Assembly: GCF_036322585.1 (NCBI RefSeq)
Contig: NZ_AP024600.1
Location: 682,001 to 746,000 of the forward strand
Length of the DNA stretch: 64,000 bases
Direction of reading: 5' to 3'
From: Luteolibacter sp. LG18
GTDB taxonomy: Bacteria; Verrucomicrobiota; Verrucomicrobiia; Verrucomicrobiales; Akkermansiaceae
In this document: in pieces, positions 63,827 through 64,000 of the stretch
Layout of the letters: every line of letters begins with the position of its first letter
How positions within the stretch are numbered: position 1 is the stretch's first letter
The notes under the pieces: model-generated
The model's input: only the letters and a program-made list of their open reading frames with translations
Told to the model about the DNA's origin: nothing
Databases searched by the model: none
Made by a program: the position numbers and the translations under genes

Positions 63827-64000
63827 TCATCCGACGTCGATGACGGTGTCGTCCGCCTGTCCGAGCAAACGGACGGTGCGTTCGCCGCGGGGGAGGAAAA
63901 TGGCGATGCGGGTGCCGTGGCCCTCCTCGCTGTTGATTTCGATCTCGCCGCCGTGTTCGCGCACGATGCGGCGCACGATCAGCAGGCCGAGGCCGCTGCC
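63827..64000 (-). CDS. Sensor histidine kinase, C-terminal end only
   Basis: The frame is open to the window edge and 57 residues are visible. [20 protein letters not shown] is the G2 ATP-binding box of a histidine kinase, followed by [18 protein letters not shown], the last strand of the HATPase domain. The N-terminal sensor part and His box are outside the window. It is the likely partner of the response regulator at 62404, whose start is 50 bases downstream. Confidence 0.92.
   Translation of the reverse strand, partial: GSGLGLLIVRRIVREHGGEIEINSEEGHGTRIAIFLPRGERTVRLLGQADDTVIDVG

Overview
The window looks like an ordinary stretch of chromosome from a high-GC, Gram-negative member of the Verrucomicrobiota, probably Verrucomicrobiaceae and Luteolibacter-like. 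The phylum call rests on several things. There is a DUF1080 (3-keto-disaccharide hydrolase) protein and a subtilase whose C-terminus carries a DxNGLPDWWE / DTDGDGLTN calcium-type repeat. There is a very large Big_7-type repeat protein, many small secreted lipoproteins, and secreted carbohydrate enzymes of the pectin and hemicellulose type. The genus is a guess. I see no prophage, integron, insertion sequence with a transposase, or CRISPR array. About 50 genes are supported, on both strands and in short operons, plus one tRNA.

Layout. 0-9 kb: a truncated von Willebrand A protein, an SGNH hydrolase, an L,D-transpeptidase lipoprotein, a secreted subtilase with a PA insert, then a surface-glycan-like group (histidine phosphatase, GT4 glycosyltransferase, lipoprotein, sulfotransferase). 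8.67-9.37 kb is a gene-free block of palindromic repeats. 9.4-20.8 kb: a lipoprotein, an orphan GspF-like protein, a DUF1080 protein, RapA, and a 2,032-residue exported DUF3857/transglutaminase/TPR-like protein. 20.8-31.4 kb: a GT2, DUF2062, a TauE/SafE permease, a DUF455-ATP-grasp fusion, two paralogous tyrosine-rich micro-lipoproteins, an RlmM-like methyltransferase, a bacterial RRM protein, an AlkA-like glycosylase and citramalate synthase. 31.6-49 kb: an esterase/SMP-30 fusion, a cold-shock/DUF1294 protein, VF530, a DUF892 ferritin-like protein, a K+-independent H+-pyrophosphatase, a MocR regulator, an aminotransferase, a rhamnogalacturonan-lyase-like enzyme, RNase R, an orphan pseudopilin, a PAS-AraC regulator and a GH39 enzyme. 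49-53.3 kb: a dnaK-groES-groEL cluster, then tRNA-Ser(GGA). 54-64 kb: a 1,400-residue Big_7 repeat protein and a run dxs <- xseB <- membrane glycosyltransferase <- sigma-54 response regulator <- histidine kinase (cut by the window end).

How the genes work together. The clearest functional unit is the chaperone cluster. The HK-RR-glycosyltransferase-xseB-dxs run is tightly packed with overlapping ends and is probably co-transcribed at least in part. The secreted PL4-like lyase, GH39, esterase/lactonase, DUF1080 and SGNH enzymes fit a plant- or algal-polysaccharide degrader, though they are scattered rather than in one locus.

Most distinctive signal. The best candidate for something undescribed is not a gene. 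Several unrelated families of short, multi-hairpin, terminally inverted extragenic elements lie between genes. The best is a two-copy family (31505-31649 and 49001-49141) of about 140 bp with four hairpins, one of which has changed sequence between copies while keeping its base pairing. The most interesting protein is the DUF455 (di-iron ferritin-like)-ATP-grasp fusion at 24125-26089. All functional names come from motif recognition by eye; no searches were run.
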